The notes beneath the pieces are model-generated. The model saw nothing but the letters and a program-made list of their open reading frames with translations, did not search any database and had not been told where the DNA came from. Shown in pieces: positions 53,311 to 64,000 of a DNA stretch of 64,000 nucleotides. Origin of the DNA: Bryoerythrophyllum caledonicum (lineage: Eukaryota > Streptophyta > Bryopsida > Pottiales > Pottiaceae); NCBI GenBank assembly GCA_963971425.1, contig OZ020521.1, positions 8,077,519 through 8,141,518 on the forward strand, written 5' to 3'. The translations under genes and the position numbers were made by a program. Each line of letters starts with the position of its first letter. Position 1 is the stretch's first letter.

Positions 53311-54832
53311 ATGTTGCCATATTCTACTTCCATTGTCAAGAATACTTTGTTGAATGTGAGATTTTAAATAGTAGCAAGTAATATTATTTCCTTACATATT
53401 GTCCAAAAACAAATCTTGTCTATAGTGAAAAATAGCACATTAATTCAAGCAATATTATTTCCTTACTCTTTGTCGAGCAAGGTACCAAAAATAATTTATT
53501 TTCCATGTAAAACTTAGAGATGTTAGTCTTTTGTAGATTTTATTTTTTCTACTACAAGATGTGGTGTAAGACTTCTTATTGACTGTTCGGATTATCATTC
53601 AAAAACATATTTAGCACACAAAAAATTAAAACGTGAATTGGCAATTTTTGAACGTCCACTCCTTGGAATTTTTTTTTGAATATGCTACACCCCTTTTCTA
53701 CCTCTAAAATTGGTGTTCAGGGAAATTACATCATGATTAACATGATGGTAATGGATTTAGACCTTGTGTAGTGCAAAAGTTGACACCAAGTGAAGTCAAA
53801 GTTTGCTAATCGAGTGAGAAGAACTTCGGTCCTCGAAGGGGCCAAAGTGAATAAAGTGTTTGTTTGTTCCACCACTAAATCCATTCCACTAGACATAGAT
53901 TTAGTGGTATGGAACTACTCCCCCCTTTCAAGGATAGACACTATGTAACCAGTATTCAATAATCAATATCCAGTAATCAGTGACAAGGAGCGGAGAAGAG
54001 TTGGGGCCATAGGGCTTCATTCCAAGGGATGATTTGTAGAGCTAGAAAGTGTGAATTTCGGGATTTTTAGGAGGTATCATGTAAATCTGGAGAGGTTGGT
54101 TGTTTTCGAGTTTATGTCTGTGTAAAGTATGGACATTGCATGTTGGATAGCGATGGTATTGATTTTAGTAAAAGTCTTTTTAATTGAGTTAATGGGGATA
54201 TTAGATGTTTTTTCGAGACTTTTCATAAAAGGAATAAAGATAGTAGCTCTAGCTCTAGCTGTAATGACAATAAGGGGATCAACTTTCCATCCAAGAGCAC
54301 CAATGTCATTGATAAGTGGTTGGTATTTATTAATTTTGTGTTCAATTGCTTCTAGGGAGAATCTATCATTACAGTATTTGAATTCAATGAATTAGATAGT
54401 AAGGTTCTTGTTTATGTGGTCCGGTGGGGGGTCTTTATATGGTAGTCCTTTAAAGCATAGTATATCTGGTTTGAATCTGGCGTTACAAAAACATCTTCGG
54501 TTTTCACATGTGCATGGAAGTAGCCATGGGGGGGCGTATTTTCTTGTGGGTTGTTGTTGAAGGTTCCGGCATTCATATGTATAAAGTTGTTAATCCACTC
54601 AAGGCAAGGAAGAAAATGAATGGTTTTCTCTACTTCAAACACTATAATCTTTCAATCGATGCGGTCAAAGTTCTATGAAATTTTATGAAGATGTTACTTA
54701 ATGAGTCTTAATTGAGATCCTACTCTTTGATGAAGAAATATAAGTCTTTTATTTCCCTCTTTACTGATTGCACTAGAACGAGCAGTTTTGAAGTGTCTTT
54801 GGTGTGAAAATGCGTTGGGCCTTTAGGGTTAA
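53311..54832. repeat. Dispersed repeat copy A, interrupted by a LINE
   Basis: 53311-53811 and 54591-54828 together match the element at 57280-57992 in order, at roughly 75-80 percent by eye. Shared blocks include AGACCTTGTGTAGTGCAAAA and ACTATAATCTTTCAATC. The right end CCTTTAGGG is followed by TTAA (54829-54832). The left end is not found, so the copy is probably truncated. Confidence 0.7.
53812..54590 (-). mobile_element. 5'-truncated copy of the LINE
   Basis: It matches the last 780 bp or so of the LINE at 34211: the end of the restriction-like endonuclease frame (MNAGTFNNNPQEN, with many frameshifts), the 3' UTR and both hairpins. Flanking TAATC occurs at 53807-53811 and 54591-54595. The paralogous repeat at about 57750-57775 shows the same sequence without the insert, confirming the boundaries. 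Confidence 0.85.
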
Positions 54833-55343
54833 GAGTCAGTTTGGAATAATATATATACCGGCATGTATTTTACTTCGTAGAATACAAAAAATGTTTGAAG
54901 TTTAGCAAGACTTACACCTTTGGCTTGAAGATTCTTTAACTACAATCTTTCATTTGGAGGTCTATTCAATCAATCCTGAACCTTATTATAATCAAATACG
55001 ACACCATCCTTATCATGCAAATACAACACTATATATGTACAATACTATGACCTCCATTTGCACATTTTGACATTTGAAGGTTAAGTTAAACCTAAAAGCA
55101 ACATATTAAAACCCTAGTTGAATATTATGGATTTTTCTTGTATTTTGTTTTGGTTTGGAAAAGATATTGTTTCCATACTTCGACATATTGGATGACAGTT
55201 AGACAATTTGGAAAATTCATCCAATAGAAAATCAATATACGGTGTGATCAAACACAAACTAATTGACTTTTGGAGGTTGACAAACTTGTTGACTTTGGAA
55301 GATCTCTACTTTTGAATCTTTGGTGCATATTTCTTGTTGACTA
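54833..55343. repeat. Partial copy of the inverted-repeat element end, then AT-rich DNA
   Basis: 54835 to about 55040 matches the left end of the element at 16352 (blocks such as ACACCTTTGG and AAGATTCTT, and CAAATACGACACCAT). No partner inverted copy is seen here. The rest holds no gene. Confidence 0.5.
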
Positions 55344-56932
55344 CAGTCTAACCTTGATAATATCACACTTGTTAATAGAACACCTTGATATTGTCACCCA
55401 AAACCTTGAAACGGATTTTCGTAGTGTAAAACTCCCTTGTTAATATCACTATCACCCTTGATAATATCACATTTTTTTTTCAAAATTTGTAGTATAAGTG
55501 TGACAATATCAAAAATGGATGGATGAATAAGGATAGATGATGTCCTATCTCGTCGGAATGTTGTACTATATGTACAAGTGAGGGTGAATTGTGGATGAAA
55601 AATGTGGGCAAATCATAGATATTGGTGAGGACGAGAGTTCTGGGAAGTGCGAGGGTTTCAAGCTCGAACCAGCATGACTCTGGAGAATATGAGGGTTTCC
55701 TTGCGGCGGCCGTTTTCTTGAGAGTTTCCTTGCGGTGGCATTGTCTCGAGGGTATCTGCAAGCTGTGCCGGATTGTAAAGGTGGGGTCGTGATAAGTCCG
55801 CAGGTTGGGTCGCAGGTCATTGGAGTGTGGAGGATGCGATCAAGTCGTTGGGTCGCAGGTCGTTGGAGTGTGGAGGATGCGATCAAGTCATTGGGTCGCA
55901 GGTCGCAAGTCGTTGGGTTGAATCATCATCTCAATCATGGCTTCTGGCAACGCGTAGCAATCAGAGTAAATCTCAATGTCGTTATGGGACCTGCAGATGT
56001 CTTTCTTCACAGAATCTAGAACCTTCTTTCGTCTGGTTTCTGAGGTGCCTTTGTTGTAAAGCCCTTGGATCATTGCGAACCGATTGTTGGTTTTCCAAAA
56101 CAAAGCAGCAAGCGATTTGCTGCAGCGACCTGCTGCACACCCCCAACGACTTGAGTTACAATTCAGCTCATGTGGGAGTAGCGATTTTTTCCTGGTACTA
56201 CAACGGCCCCTGAATTTGTAAATTGCTAACAAATTGTTAGTAGGTGTAGGAATCATGTGTGATCTTTAGGGTGGTACAGTACTGCAGTGGTGGATTGATA
56301 AGCTCGGGTTGTGATTGTGGATTGCTATGAAGGCCTTTGAGGTAGAAATGGGCCTGAGCGGTGGGTCACCATGAAGAATTATATGCGTTGTTGGCTTAGG
56401 CTCTGATCCGGAATTTCCTACAGAGTTTTAACAAACAAAAATTCAGATGAAGAAGAAGCCGCTCCTTCCAGAGTGTACCATATTTTTATAATTGAGACTT
56501 GCTGGAGGAGCGAGTGCTAAACCTGAGACCTAACATAATTTACATACGTTACACCTTGTCACCTGCTATGTCTCAATGATTATTTCACATGAGGTGAGAT
56601 AAATAATTTATGTTAGGTCTCAATGAATTTACTAGCTTGTTATGTCCTAATATGGATGTCACTAACTAAAAGTGATTCATTTCTTTGGTTTTGTGAGTTA
56701 TGGCATCTATTGGTGATTTATTCAAGTTGGAAAACCAAGTGTATGATAGTTTGTTGTTTTATTTAATTTTCTAATTTTTTTGGGATTTTTTTGGGATTTT
56801 TTTGGGATTTTTTTTATAATATCACATTTTGCCTAAAATTGCCAAATGTGATATTATCAAAATTGTCACACCTTGATAATATCACACTTTTGGGTGAAAC
56901 GGAGGGTGTGATATTAACAAGGTTAGACTGTA
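55344..56932. mobile_element. TA-flanked DNA transposon with subterminal repeats
   Basis: The ends are inverted: CAGTCTAACCTTGATAATAT inward from 55344 and its near-exact reverse at 56932 (AACAAGGTTAGACTG). TA stands outside both (55342-55343 and 56933-56934). The motif CTTGATAATATCAC recurs several times inside each end. CAG ends with TA duplication and repeated subterminal motifs suggest a pogo/Tigger-like or other Tc1/mariner member. No transposase is recognisable. A minus-strand frame at 55888-56256 is unassigned. A minisatellite with GGTCGCAGGTCGTTGGAGTG units sits at about 55804-55915. Confidence 0.75.
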
Positions 56933-56934
56933 CT

Positions 56935-57047
56935 GACTATTTTCACAATTGGACAACTTTTGAAGACAAAAAGTGCCTATAAATAATGTCTCAGTTTCAA
57001 GTGTTGGTCAGGAAAAGAATGTTTTGTTGATGAATTTGAATATTTAA
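56935..57047. other. Short spacer between two DNA elements
   Basis: AT-rich sequence with nothing recognised. It ends in the TTAA target (57044-57047). Confidence 0.4.
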
Positions 57048-57992
57048 CCCCTAAAGGACCAAGCGTTAAAAATGGGCTTTTTGAAAGTTTGGTAAGGTTC
57101 CTAAGGTGTCAATTTCCAACATTCCTCTTTAAAATTTTTACTACAGAAAGGCATTACCAAGGCCTTAGTGGGAAAACAATTTTTTTTCTAAATTGGACAT
57201 TTGATGAAAAAGTTGTAGGAATTTGAATTTCAAATGGGGAGAGTGGGCACCTCAGGCACCTCCAAAAACTTTTGCTAGGACACTCTATTGAATGTGAAAT
57301 TTTCAATGCTTGCAAGTAATATTATTTACCTTCATATTGTCCAAAAAAACTTCTTGTCTTTAGTGAAAAATAGCATACCAACCCAAGTCAAACATTTTCA
57401 CACATTGTCACTCATTGTTGGGCAAGGTACCAAAATAACTTCTTCTTTCCCACGTAAAACCTAGATATCTTTTTATTTTTCACTTTTTATTTTTTCCACA
57501 ACAACATGTGGTGTAAACCTTCATATTGACCATTCGGATCATCAATCAAAAACATATTAATTTCACAAAAAATTAAAGTGAGAATTGGCAAATTTCAAAC
57601 CTCCACTCCTTGCATAGTTATTTTGAATATGCTACACTCGTTTTCTACCTCTAAAAATTGGTGTATAAGGAACTAACATCTTGCTATACAAGATGGTAAT
57701 AGATTTAGACCTTGTGTAGTGCAAAAATTTGACACCAAGTGAAGTCAAACTCTGCTGATCCACTAAACGCAGGGAAGAAAATGAACCATTTGCTTGACTT
57801 TAAATACTATAATCTTTCAATCCATGTGGCGAAACTTTAAAAAATGTGAGAATATATTACTTAATAAGTCTTAATTGAGATCCTACGGTCAGAACTAGAA
57901 ATCAAAGTTTTGGTTTCCTTCTTTGTTCATTGCACTAGAATCCAACAATTTTGAAGTGTTTTTGGTGTAAAACTGTCACGATATCTTAGGGG
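57048..57992. mobile_element. TTAA-flanked MITE-like element (copy B)
   Basis: The element starts CCCCTAAAGG and ends CTTAGGGG, with TTAA exactly outside both ends (57044-57047 and 57993-57996). It is 945 bp, AT-rich and has no coding frame. Copy A (53311-54828) has the same right end, also next to TTAA. TTAA target duplication with CCC-ends is typical of piggyBac elements, which are scarce in plants. No transposase is here to prove the family. Confidence 0.6.
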
Positions 57993-57996
57993 TTAA

Positions 57997-58762
57997 ATCT
58001 CAACTGACCTCCTAGGTCATTAAAGATTATAGTTTATTCTCTTCAATATCTTTGGAAATAAAACATATTCCTGTAAATAACGAATTTTAAATGCAAAGTG
58101 ATTTTTAAGAAAATTAATTACAAAATATCAAAAGTATGTATTATACTACCTATTATCTTAGAACCAACAAAAGATGAACTTTGATTGCCAAAGGAAAATG
58201 ACATGAATGGAGTGCATGTTTTTTCTTTCACTTAGTGTATGTCTGTATGACAAAGATTGATGTGAGTTTTGATAGCCATAACATCATAGATTGAACAATA
58301 TTAGCCTCTGAAATGAAACAATAACCTTTTTTGTTGTCATACTATTATATGTATAGATTTTAATTCAATAGGAAAATTTTCCCATTTGATTAAATTCCAA
58401 ACACTATATTAATCTACTTAGTTTGACTAAGTATACTCTTTTCTTTGCAAAATTTTCATTGAAAATTTTGAAATGTACCATGTTGTGTTCATTATAACCT
58501 TTATCTTTTGTTAAAAATTAGATTATAAACAAATGTTTGTAACTACTACAATTTCTACATACCCAAAAATTAATATTGGGCTATTGTATTATATTGTATC
58601 GTTTGTTATTTTCAAGCCACATAATTCTGCTCATATTTTGTTTGCAATTTTTTCATATTCAATATCATGTACTATATTAGTTTCGTTAGAAGTTATTTAC
58701 TATCCACTTATATCCATTAAAAATTAACATTTCATTTGAATGTATGAAATATTATAATATAA
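57997..58762. other. AT-rich intergenic stretch, no gene
   Basis: Strongly AT-rich, with only frames of chance length. It ends at the T that borders the Helitron 3' end. Confidence 0.5.
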
Positions 58763-59214
58763 CTAGTGGGATACCCGTGTCCTCCGGACACAACATTTTT
58801 TGTGTTGACTCTCCACCTCCCCGTCCCCTAGCCCTTTCCCTCCAATCCATCGTCCCCCCGTCCCCTTGTCCCCCGTCCCCGTCCCCGTCCTTTTATCCAA
58901 AACCCTAACTTTTAGCTTTTAACTTTTAGCTTTTAGCGTTTTTCATCGACGCATCCCTTTTTCCAGGAAGAGTAGTAGAAAATCAGCAACAAAACCAAAG
59001 GCCATCATGATTCATAGAGTGTTGGGTTGATTGCTCGCTAAGACACGCAAACAACTCAAATGGTTTGAATGTAATGGAAATAACAAAGAACCTGCAAGAG
59101 TATGGTTTTCTTTTGTCTGATCCAGCAGAGAAAATGACTTTGTGCAACCAATCAAATGGCGAGCCCTAAGCTATGGGAGAACAGTGAAAATAGAGGGAAT
59201 TGGCTCCGAAATCA

Positions 59215-59466
59215 TTAGGAAGGTTTGTCCACTCCACCTTTGACAGAAATGTATTGCGAGCTGCTGCTCCCGTTGGTGAGCAAGTCGTGGTCGAGATAGA
59301 CAACTACCACAGTGATATCATCATGAAAATGCCGCCAGATGCCACGTTCTATCTTCTTCAGGTCGGAGTATCGCATCTCGCGCTTCTTGGCCGCCTCGTG
59401 CAGTGCGCGCCGGATGAGGCGGCGCGCGATCCCAGCCCAAGGGTGCTTGGTTACACATATACACGA
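59215..59466 (-). pseudogene. PP2C phosphatase, last-exon fragment inside the Helitron
   Basis: The frame reads [20 protein letters not shown], then [20 protein letters not shown], then [16 protein letters not shown] and a Ser-rich tail with its own stop. This is the conserved C-terminus of clade-D plant PP2Cs, including the HDDITVVVV block with a metal-binding Asp. The rest of the enzyme is absent. It was probably captured as a terminal exon and could not work alone. Confidence 0.8.
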
Positions 59467-59967
59467 TCTGGTGTCCCCATCTCTTTCAGAGTGCACGATT
59501 ATCTGCTGGTTTACTCTTGTTGTCTGATTGCTTCACAACTTTCAAGCAAGACATTGCAGATTTGACCCCTCTTCGAATGTACGTGATCATCGTGTGTAAA
59601 TTACCCACTGAACAAGCAAGCATATAATTCGATTAAGTTACTTGAGCAGAAGACCTTCGACTGCTTTGCATTTCATTCATTTTCGGTGCAAAGGTACTCG
59701 AGGTCCAAGCGTTTGTACGATCTCAAAACCTAGATTACACCTTGAATAACCTCATGGAGAGCCCTCAACAGCGAGGAAGCTATCAGGTCAAGCTCAAGGA
59801 ACCTCAAAAGAATACTCTAGAGTAGGGAAAGATTCTTGAATTTAGAGAGAAAAGTGAGAAAATTTGCAACACTTGAGTCGAGAAGCGGTGAACAGCCAAC
59901 GCCACAAAAAAAGAGGAACAGGTACACAAATGTTCTGGAGTTGCAAAAGCAGAAGCGAGCACGTCAC

Positions 59968-60110
59968 TCATAATGCTCTCGTAAACTCAAACCGCGCCTC
60001 GTCCTCCATCACTCGCACGCGCCACCGCCGACACACCGCCCGCATCCGAATCGCGTCGCGCACCGGCAGCTTCTTCGAAACCTCCGCCAACACCGTTTTC
60101 ATCCCTAAGT
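59968..60110 (-). pseudogene. F-box fragment inside the Helitron
   Basis: The frame contains LAEVSKKLPVRDAIRMRAVC followed by RRWRVRVMED. It resembles the F-box core (LP, then RD, then AVCRRWR). Only this short part is present. It is in the same orientation as the PP2C fragment. Confidence 0.55.
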
Positions 60111-60191
60111 GCGGTTTTTCATCGCAATGCTCATTTTTCATCCACGGGTTCATCCAATAGAATCGTCCTTCATCCTGTATTCTTTTATAGA

Positions 60192-61216
60192 TATAGAAAC
60201 ATTAAACAATATACATCATTATTAGAAGTTTTCTGATACTTTTGTATTTATATATTTTTTTCTTAATGTATGTTTGAATATGTTTATATGTATTTAAATA
60301 TATTTAAGTACTTGTAATGTTTAAATATTAATCAAAATCAATGGTTCTAAATTGTTGATCCTAATTCAACGAGTGGTAAATAACAAAAATTACTGCATGG
60401 TTTTGCAAATTCTATTTCTCCGCTGAACACATTTTATAAATTGACACACTAGGAACGTGCCCAAATCTTCAAGAGTCCCCCAAGGGGTCTCTTGCGTCTT
60501 GAGGGGTTAAAATATGTTTCAAATTTCATTTGTTATTTTAAAATCCATATTTTAAAATTCCTCCATCTGTTTATCTTTTTATTTAATGTCATATTTTATT
60601 TTATTTGTTCTATAATGTAATAAATTGAAATCATTCAATAATTTATATAAATAGATTTGAATGAAGATTATAATTTAAGTAATGAGATTGAGTGTATTTT
60701 TTAATATGTTTTATTTTGAAAATTTATTAACTCAAAATGATTTTGTGTTGTTAAATAATACAAGTATTTTAATAACTTTTTTTTGGAAAGAAAACTAAAT
60801 GACTCATCAGATATTGATCAAAGCATTTGATTCTTTAGCATTTCAAAAAATATTTAAATTTATAATTGAATTATATTAGCAAAGTATGTATATAGTATGT
60901 TTTGATATATTCAATGGAAACGGTGTCAACTTAAAATTTAACAAACATGTTATGATGATGCCTAGTCAACAATTTTACTCTTTATGTACGTTAGGTGTGT
61001 ACACCAAAAAGTAGACAAACACAAGAGAGCAATGAATCCCTTCCATAATATGATGTGTCACTGTTTTCATAAAACAATGTAAAGTACCAACTAAAAGAAT
61101 TGAATCCTACAAAGCTTTTTAAATGCAACTAAAGCTAGCATCTAACTCTTCCATACACTCAACATATATTGAGACATCCTGATTTTGTATTGTATGACAG
61201 TGCAAAAAACAATGTA
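60192..61216. other. AT-rich intergenic stretch
   Basis: No gene is seen. At about 60450-60500 a hairpin (AAGAG-CCCC/GGGG-CTCTT) lies 18 bases before CTAG on the minus strand, which weakly resembles another Helitron end. Confidence 0.4.
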
Positions 61217-63257
61217 CAGTACCCACCAACAAGTTTAAGTTCAAATTTTCGAACTCCAAGTTCCAGTGAAAAAAAACTGTAACTTTGAAAAATAAAATCT
61301 CCCAATTAACAACTCCAAACTTCACGAAACTGCCACATGTTTGTTTAAAAACAAGCTAACTACATTCCACATGTCATTAACATACAAATTTCAGCCATGT
61401 GTATGAGAAAATCAGATTGCATTAATTGCTCTCCAAGTTGTGTTTGTGGCTCCTAAAATGTGAAGACAACATCCACTCTTCTTGAGACAACACAGTTTAG
61501 ATTTTTGTGAGTTTGAGCTTCATATATGGATCTTCAAGAACCTTTCAACACAAAATATGCTTCATTCAAGCAATGAGGGAACTTGTGGATACATTCTGTG
61601 AGTGTTTTTGGTGAGTAGTTACAATTCTAGTGGTGTTATTTCTTGAGCTTGCAACTTTGCACCAGTAGTAGAATTTGAAGGATTCATTACTCCTTGAGGA
61701 TTTTGGTGGGTACAACATCAAGTGGGAGTGCTGAGCATCACTAGGAGTGCTCAACATCAACTGGATCAGCTCAACATCAACTGGGAGTGCTCAACTGGAA
61801 GAAAATAATTCACTCAGATTGGTAAGTGTTCATGCTTGCATTCTCAACTCAAATGGTCTTTCATAGCTTTATGTGATATGGTCTACTGGCCATGATGAGC
61901 AAAATAGTGAATTGAGATGGTATATGGTGACGTTGTCTTCATTAATTCAAAGGATATGGTCATGAAATAAGAGGTGTTTTGTTGCTGACTTTATTGATGT
62001 TGTTGGTGGGATTTAGAACTATGAAGACTAGAATGCTAAGTGAGGGTGAGAGGGGGATGATCATTGGTATGCGTACTGCTGGCATGTCAACACATCGTAT
62101 TGCAACAGAATTAGGAATGACACAGTCCACAGTGTTTACTATTTGGAAGAATTTTCAAGAGCGTGGAACTACACAACCATTAAAGTCAAGCGGTAGGCCT
62201 CCAAAGCTCAATGTGCGTGACAAGAGGGTGCTTGGCCGTATTTTATCTAAGAATCGACGCTTACCACTTGTTGCAATCAGAGAGAAGATGCATGTGAAGG
62301 TTTCCCCCACCACATTAAGGAATGAGATGAACAGTATCGGATTTTCTAACCGGGTTGCTGCAAAGAAGTCGATTCTTTGTAAAGAGCACATGGCCAGGAG
62401 ATTGGCATTTGCCAAAGAACACCGACATTGGACAATATCTGATTGGAAGAACGTAATATGGACAGATGAATCTTCATTTGAAACTGGGAAAAGGTCGAGC
62501 GCCGTGAAGGTATGGCGAAAGTCACATGAACGTTTTTCTTTGGATTGTTTAGCACCATCTTTCAAATCCGGTCGTTCATTAGTGATGATTTGGGGTGCAT
62601 TCACCGGTTATGACAAGTGCCCACTTGTTATAATTCCACCGGATAGACGGAAAGGTAGGGACTTTGTTGATGTAGTTTATGAAAGTCGCTTGAGTGGCTT
62701 CTATTTTCTCCACGATCACCCTCAGACACTTATACTCATGGAAGATGGTGCCCCGGTGCATTGTAGCAAAGAATCAAGTGATTGGAGGCAAGCGCATGGC
62801 ATAAGAAAGCTTTTATGGCCCGCAAACTCTCCCGACTTAAACCCCATTGAAAACCTATGGAAGATTGTGAAAGATACTATCGAAAAGGAAGAGCTACCGC
62901 AAAATAAAGAAGAATTAGTCAACACAATTGAAAGGGCATGGGAAGAGGTGTCTTTAGAGACAATTGAAGTTCTCCTTGCAACCATGCCTCATCGTATGAA
63001 GGCTGTAATCAAAGCTAATGGTGGTAGCACTAGATGGTAGATAGTTTGTCAAAAAATGCTATATTTATATATAAATCTATAATTTTTTGTGTAAATTCCT
63101 AATTTATTAATAAAGTAGATTTCATTATCTCTCCGATGCACTTTGCGGTTTGTGATTTGGATCATTTTTGAGCAAATGGTGGCAATTTGAAATTGGAGAC
63201 TAGTGTCTTGTTTCTGCAAAATGACTGCTGTAAACGTAAACTTGTTGGTGGGTACTG
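61217..63257 (+). mobile_element. Tc1-type DNA transposon with intact transposase
   Basis: The inverted ends CAGTACCCACCAACAAGTTTA are identical over 21 bp (61217-61237 and 63237-63257). They are flanked by TA (61215-61216 and 63258-63259). The element is 2041 bp and encloses one intact transposase frame with about 800 bp of leader. Identical ends and an unbroken frame suggest it inserted recently and may still move. Confidence 0.92.
62021..63040 (+). CDS. Tc1-type transposase, intact (DD34E)
   Basis: I prefer the ATG at 62021 (MKTRMLSEGERG). An upstream in-frame start at 61979 would add 14 hydrophobic residues unlike the family. The product of 339 residues has two N-terminal helix-turn-helix units (STHRIATELGMTQSTVFTIW) and a GRPPKL linker. 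The catalytic triad is IWTDESSFE (Asp), LMEDGAPVHCSK (Asp) and SPDLNPIENLW (Glu), with 34 residues between the last two. It cuts and pastes the element by binding the inverted ends and inserting at TA. It is not closely similar to the transposase at 3828-4865. Confidence 0.93.
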   Translation: MKTRMLSEGERGMIIGMRTAGMSTHRIATELGMTQSTVFTIWKNFQERGTTQPLKSSGRPPKLNVRDKRVLGRILSKNRRLPLVAIREKMHVKVSPTTLRNEMNSIGFSNRVAAKKSILCKEHMARRLAFAKEHRHWTISDWKNVIWTDESSFETGKRSSAVKVWRKSHERFSLDCLAPSFKSGRSLVMIWGAFTGYDKCPLVIIPPDRRKGRDFVDVVYESRLSGFYFLHDHPQTLILMEDGAPVHCSKESSDWRQAHGIRKLLWPANSPDLNPIENLWKIVKDTIEKEELPQNKEELVNTIERAWEEVSLETIEVLLATMPHRMKAVIKANGGSTRW

Positions 63258-63259
63258 TA

Positions 63260-64000
63260 CATTCAGATGCCATGCATTTTAGACAAATGCAAGCCAAATT
63301 ACTACTTGAACTATAAAATAGAAAGTAATTAGACTTGCTCAATTATAATAAACTATTAATTCTAGTTGAGACATACCAATTCAATCAACAACTTCCAAAG
63401 ATTGATACACGAACTGTCTCTGCACATTCAAGAAGAGGTTTGGTGTAGCATCGACCCAAGTCATATCTTGATGAAACATGATACAATTGTAATAAACTAT
63501 TACAATCTTGGTCTATCACTTAAATCTCAATCCAATATATGAACCTAATTTGTGAGATCGCAGCAACAACGAGCGGCATGATTCTACTAAACAATGTAAC
63601 CGATGGAAATAACTTGCTTCCTTTTAGATAACTAAAGTAGCACTTGATTAGAAAACTTAAATAGCACTTGATTAGATAACTTAATATGCTTCAAAGAGTT
63701 ATCTTTACTATCAGTTTCGTCTAACACCGCACGCCAAGTAATTCAACAACTTTCTCTTTGAGTCCTCCTCCAACCGGCCTTGAAAATCCCTCCCTTGGTC
63801 GATTATAAGTATCAAACATGAACAACACAAAATCAAGATGATAATTTAAGAATTCAACCAACAAAGCATAACAAACAAACATACTAGCATCTTTGTTTTT
63901 TTTTGTTTGTGCGCCCCAAGCATATTCTTACCCCCATCATAAGGCAAGGAAAAGACTTGCCATCGCTCCCACCATGCAAGTAAAGGGGAGCGACATGAGC
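63260..64000. other. Intergenic, no gene seen
   Basis: AT-rich at first, with mixed composition at the end. Only short frames occur, and nothing is recognised before the window edge. Confidence 0.4.

Larger units (their letters stand above)
58763..60191 (-). mobile_element. Non-autonomous Helitron with captured gene fragments
   Basis: Read on the minus strand the element begins TCTATAAAAGAATAC at 60191, preceded by A. It ends with the hairpin GTGTCCGGAGGACAC, a 10-base spacer GGGTATCCCA, then CTAG at 58766-58763, followed by T. The 5' TC, the 3' hairpin close to CTRR and insertion between A and T are all diagnostic of Helitrons. There is no RepHel gene, so it depends on another copy. Inside are fragments of a PP2C phosphatase and an F-box gene. 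Confidence 0.82.

Noticed and set aside
60440-60500. Possible second Helitron 3' end (hairpin then CTAG then T on the minus strand)
   Set aside because: The hairpin is imperfect, it lies 18 bases from CTAG rather than about 10-12, and no matching 5' TC end was found.

Overview
This window is nuclear DNA of a green plant (streptophyte). It carries a 31-exon PHYLLO gene (the plant fusion MenF-MenD-MenC-MenH of phylloquinone synthesis), a beta-tubulin gene whose two introns split the coding region after about codons 131 and 221, clade-D-type PP2C and F-box fragments, and AAACCCT telomere-like repeats. The complete MenF module in PHYLLO, the DD34E Tc1-type transposons, a dual-endonuclease LINE and a DNA-methyltransferase-bearing gypsy element point away from flowering plants, towards a bryophyte, lycophyte, fern or streptophyte alga. 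I cannot name the species.

Layout. 1-865: 3' part of a SWIM zinc-finger gene, broken by a frameshift. 866-3598: AT-rich, no gene. 3599-5220: a dead Tc1 element with 210-bp inverted repeats. 6051-15964: a very young gypsy-type LTR retrotransposon on the minus strand. It encodes Gag, protease, a DNMT3-like cytosine-5 DNA methyltransferase, RT, RNase H, integrase and a C-terminal PHD finger. 16352-17565: a TTAA-flanked inverted-repeat element holding a Myb/SANT-like fragment. 18053-19869: a four-exon short-chain dehydrogenase gene (minus). 21510-33047: PHYLLO (plus), divergent from it. 34211 to about 47702: a 13.5-kb LINE (minus) with ORF1 (RRM and coiled coil), a perfect (CAA)n array of about 166 units, a 2A peptide motif, APE endonuclease, RT, RNase H and a C-terminal restriction-like endonuclease. 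49317-50942: beta-tubulin (minus). 53812-54590: a 5'-truncated copy of the same LINE inside an older repeat. 55344-56932: a TA-flanked DNA transposon. 57048-57992: a TTAA-flanked MITE-like element. 58763-60191: a Helitron carrying PP2C and F-box fragments. 61217-63257: a Tc1 element with an intact transposase.

Three host genes are well supported (SDR, PHYLLO, beta-tubulin). Most of the rest is mobile DNA. The most notable system is the gypsy element, which pairs a chromatin reader (PHD) with a DNA methylation writer. Its two long-terminal-repeat cores look identical, yet its reading frame is interrupted by one UGA inside the methyltransferase and one UAG in a TMV-like leaky context just before pol. 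The LINE is the second: it joins two endonucleases, RNase H, a 2A motif, a candidate -1 slippery site exactly at the EN/RT junction, and 3' hairpins that covary between two copies.
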